In this document: positions 60,858 through 64,000 of the stretch, piece after piece
How positions within the stretch are numbered: position 1 is the stretch's first letter
Layout: each line of letters starts with the position of its first letter
The notes under the pieces: generated by a model
What the model was told of the DNA's origin: nothing
Seen by the model: only the letters and a program-made list of their open reading frames with translations
The model's database searches: none
Program-made: the position numbers and the translations under genes
DNA from: Amorphophallus konjac
Taxonomy: Eukaryota; Streptophyta; Magnoliopsida; Alismatales; Araceae
DNA: 64,000 nucleotides
Direction of reading: 5' to 3'
NCBI GenBank assembly: GCA_022559845.1
Contig: JAHNEJ010000859.1
Span: 186,001-250,000 of the forward strand

Positions 60858-61252
60858 TTTTTTGCATAAATGCTATTGTTATAGGTAAAATTACAGATAT
60901 GTCATTTCTAGAAATATAGTAATATATACATATATCACTGTTATTTTGAAAAGCTTACAAATATGCAAATTTAGTTAAACACGTATATCACTGTTATTTT
61001 GAAAAACTTGCAAATATGTCAGTGGATGCAAATTTAGTTAAACACGTATATCACTGTTATTTTGAAAACTTGCAAATATGTCATTAGATGCAAATTAGGT
61101 AAACACGTATATCACTGTTATTTTGAAAACTTGCAAGTATGCCATCTGAATGTCATCAGAGATGACATATTTGCAAGTTTTTCAAAATAACAGTGATATA
61201 TATGCTAATATATTTTCAGAAATGGCATATACAATGGCATTTATGCAAAAAA
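60858..61252. mobile_element. Foldback MITE with internal tandem repeats
   Basis: Left arm from TTTTTTGCATAAATGC (60858) and right arm ending GCATTTATGCAAAAAA (61252) are inverted copies over about 95 bp. Within the left half, a ~62-bp unit built on 'tatcactgttattttgaaaa' and 'ttgcaaatatgtca' is repeated about four times (starts near 60920, 60980, 61043, 61104) before the single inverted copy. No coding capacity; the TSD was not resolved. Confidence 0.82.
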
Positions 61253-61349
61253 TCATATTAGAAACCATCATAATTATGATAAAGAGAAGAGATCTCAATA
61301 ATTCTTTCTCTAGCTTTTCTAGAGAGAGAAGCTTTGCGTTTTCGTCGTG

Positions 61350-63440
61350 ATGCAGCGAATGCTGCGTTTGGAGTCCGGGGTGAACCAAAATCGGGTGGAA
61401 GGAGATCCTCTCCGGCCGCCCTTCACCGGTCGGGAAGAAGGTCGGGGACTGCCCAAGCTACCCCCGATATGCTTCCGCTATCGGCAGTCGGGGCACTTGT
61501 AAAGGTTCTACAGGATGCCGGAGGTCCGAGGACGGCAGAAGTCCTTTGGCAGAGGGAAGGGAGGCTTACAACGGTCGTTTGCAGAGGCGTTCAAGAGTAA
61601 GGGGCCACCGCCTCCGGCCGTGCAGGGGGGAGAAATTGTATGGAGATAGGGGTCATCCCACAAGATCTCCTTCTTGATTGGCTCTAGTGACTCATAAATT
61701 GCCTATACCTATCACCATTGGAGGGTATAGTGGATCCGGAAGCCTTGAGGGGGTTTATGAACGCTTGGTGGGGAGAGCGAGGGGCATGGGAGATCTGACA
61801 GACATTGGCCACAGTACTATTAGTGGTTGGGTTGGACGAGGGAGTGGCGTGAGAGGTGGTGAAAGTAGGGGTGCTTGTGGCGAACGGTTCCGTCATTCGC
61901 ACCCAGCCATGGAGTCTCGCAAGGGGGACCTATTCGGACCCAAGAGAGGTCAGAGTCTAAGTGTAGCTTATAGGGCTCCTGATCGTTCTGTGCAATGAGC
62001 AAGGGATCACCTACATACTGAGGCAGTTTAGGGAGGTCGAACCGACTAGCAGCAACTTTGTACCGACAGGTCATGTATTGACAGTGGAGGTTACGGTTTG
62101 GACGCCTATGTCAGCGGCAGTGCCGGCGGTCATCTTCCTCGCCATTGGTGGGGAGGTGTTTGTCATCCGTGTGGCGGTCGTTCTAGGCGAGCTGTGGTGG
62201 CGTAGATCAAGGCAGGGGAGGCTAGGGGGAACATCAACTGAATGTGGAGGTAGGAGGCGAAAACATGGGGGCATCTCTCTGTACCTCGATCGCCCATTTG
62301 AATTTCAAAAGAGCCGCTACTCCTATTGGGCCAGGGCTTAGTGGGTTGGGTCTGACGAAAGGCATTGGGCCGGACAACACTGTGGGCTCGAGCGTCACTG
62401 GGCCGAAGGTGGATCTTAACCCAAGCAGTAGTTCGGGTCAGGGGTGTGGGTGCCCGCTCGGGGCCCATCACTTACCTGGCTCCAATGCCCTCCAACATAT
62501 CGGTTCGGGAGGACCTGCTACGGGTCGTTTCCCCCGTCTGATTCACAATTTGTTGTAGCAGCGGCTGACCCAATGGGGAGAGAAGGATCGTCTGGTGCCG
62601 GTGCTCCCTGTGACGGCTTTGTCTTCACCGTTGGCATCTTGTGCCACCCTTTGAGAGCAGGCGGAGCCCCCCGTCTATGACATCCTTTGCCCTATTGTGG
62701 CAGGGGGAGGCCAGTGAGCTTGGAGGCCCTTCTTGGCAGGACGAAGCTCCGATCCTCCCTTTCTCAGTGGTGGAGCTGGAGAGGTAGCAGAAGGCCTCCG
62801 AGTCAAACATGACGGACGTGGGAGACCATATCAAGGGGGTTAGTGGTCTAGCTGATGGACTGGATGCCTCCACTGGGTTAAAGCAGAAACAACACAAGGC
62901 GGTGACGATCTCAACAGATGACCCGAAATCCTCAGCTGTGCAGTAGCTAGTCGACACTAAGCATATGTCTTCCGGAGCTTCCACATCGGAGGTGGGGGGC
63001 TCCCTTAGGATGGATAGAGGTGATTCTGGCTGATTGGTTCTCTACCAACCCATTCAGCATCTCAGGGTAGCTGCGGTTGGGGTATTGGAGGCACCGGTTG
63101 TTGAGGGACGAATGGTGGAGGAGGAAGTAGAAGGAGAGGGCTGGGAGGGGAGGAGCAGGCTGGGCAAGGACGAGATTAAGGAGATGGTGGGGGAGGTGGA
63201 GAAATTGATGGTGGGTCAAGTGAGGGAACTAGTAGAGAGGATGGGGGTCTCTTTTATGGGGATGAAGAAAGAGCTTAAGGGTGTTTTTAACAAGATACAG
63301 AAGAAGTGGTTCATTAATTTGGCGAGGGAGGCCAGGGGAGGGAAGCTTCAAAAGAGTGTGGAGGGTGTGACTGAGGGCGGAGAAGAGGGAAGGGGCGTGG
63401 TGTTGGAGGAGCGGGGGATGACTCATATTGTGTCCTTATA
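61350..63440 (+). pseudogene. LINE ORF1, degenerate
   Basis: Near 61480 a knuckle-like CFRYRQSGHL corresponds to FRHRQQGHL in the antisense LINE. After many frame changes, the 63034-63440 stretch is basic/acidic and coiled-coil-like (KEMVGEVEKLMVGQVRELVE), the C-terminal part of ORF1. In between, open frames are short and alternate. Confidence 0.65.
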
Positions 63441-64000
63441 AGGATCGTATCATGGACTGTGAGGGGGATTTATGGGGGAGAGAAGAAGAGGGTGGTCAAG
63501 GAGATAGTGAGGAGCTGTAAACTTGATATTGTATGTATTTAAGATTCTAAATATGAGGGAGATGGAGACTATCATGAGGGAGATAAGGGGGATAAGATTG
63601 TCTAAAGGAGTGGCGTCTCTAGCAGTGGGAAGGTCAGGAGGCATAATGGTTCTTTGGAACCAGTTTGAGGTACAAGAGGTGGAGGATGATAGGGAATTTG
63701 GCAGTGGAGCCATCTCTCCACTTCTGCAATGTCAGAGATGGTTTTTCATGGGACTTCACTAGTGTTTATGAGTCACAAAGCAGAGAAGGAATGATGTCTC
63801 TTTAGGAGGAGTTGCTATGACATCATCAGCCTTCGGACAAGCCGTGGTGTGTGGGAGGTGACTTCAATGCAGTGACTATAGAGTGGGAGAGATCAAGGGA
63901 ATATCCACACATGGTGGAAATAGAGGACTTTAATGCTTTTATAGTAGATGCGGCCTTGATTGATATTAGACCATTGAATGCTCATTTTAGACGGTCTAAT
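63438..64000 (+). pseudogene. LINE ORF2 endonuclease, partial and broken
   Basis: The expected start codon is ATA at 63438, followed by RIVSWTVRG as in the antisense copy. The ETK motif region carries TAA (CI-stop-DSK near 63540). Later [10 protein letters not shown] (near 63850) and the conserved N-A-H-F segment are readable up to the window end. Confidence 0.82.

Larger units (their letters stand above)
61300..64000 (+). mobile_element. L1-type LINE, sense, 5' part (runs off window)
   Basis: Its 5' leader 'tctctagcttttctagagagagaagc' (near 61307) is the plus-strand counterpart of the leader of the antisense LINE at 53170-53200. ORF1 and the start of ORF2 follow in the same order. It is the only one of the four LINEs here in the same orientation as the ArfGAP gene. 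Confidence 0.83.

Noticed and set aside
1..64000. tRNA, rRNA or snRNA genes
   Set aside because: I looked for cloverleaf A/B boxes and rRNA signatures and saw none. The only tRNA-related matches are the PBS sites of the retrotransposons.

Overview
This window is plant nuclear DNA, from a flowering plant with TE-rich, long-intron genes. It is dominated by plant retrotransposon lineages (Tekay/Del-type and Reina-like Ty3/gypsy, a Sirevirus Ty1/copia, L1-type LINEs) and a hAT DNA transposon. The one host gene is a plant ArfGAP of the AGD8/9/10 type. A GC-rich first exon next to AT-rich introns would fit a non-grass monocot or a magnoliid, but the species cannot be resolved from this sequence.

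Layout. (1) 1-1040: the 5' end of an antisense gypsy LTR, cut by the window edge; then degenerate AT-rich DNA. (2) About 2844-18829: a nest of insertions. A candidate copia LTR is split by an antisense gypsy solo LTR (3204-18508, TSD GAGCA/GAACA). That is split by a sense gypsy solo LTR (3592-16079, TSD CCACG/CCGCG). That in turn is split by a 10.3-kb Sirevirus (5434-15692, TSD CCTAC) carrying gag-pol and a third, env-position ORF, all broken by stop codons. (3) 19391-31379: a MULE/MITE-like family with long inverted repeats. One copy is split by a very young 10.1-kb Tekay-type gypsy element (20969-31077, TSD GGGGG) with near-identical 2.6-kb LTRs but three frameshifts. (4) 32008 to beyond 64000: the ArfGAP gene on the + strand. 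Exons 1 and 2 are at 32008-32446, exons 3 and 4 at 53830-54673, and the 3' end lies outside the window.

The 21.4-kb second intron of the ArfGAP gene splits an arginine codon in the middle of the ArfGAP domain. It contains an antisense Reina-like element (32825-37469, TSD CTGAT), a LINE tail (39421-39800), and a full-length antisense LINE (41259-53352, 15-bp TSD). A 6.1-kb hAT element (41272-47372, TSD CTTTGAAA) sits in the tail of that LINE and carries an almost intact five-exon transposase. Intron 4 (over 9.3 kb) holds another LINE tail, a 235-bp tandem duplication, a small non-autonomous LTR element (57320-59909), a foldback MITE, and the 5' part of a sense LINE that runs off the end.

The most unusual structure is in the gypsy LTRs. 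It is an array of about fourteen 19-bp inverted repeats (RCGGYY-N7-RRCCGY), often 30-31 bp apart. It recurs in three clearly diverged LTR families in this window while the spacer sequences differ. All coordinates, splice sites and identities were read by eye; no alignment or database search was run.
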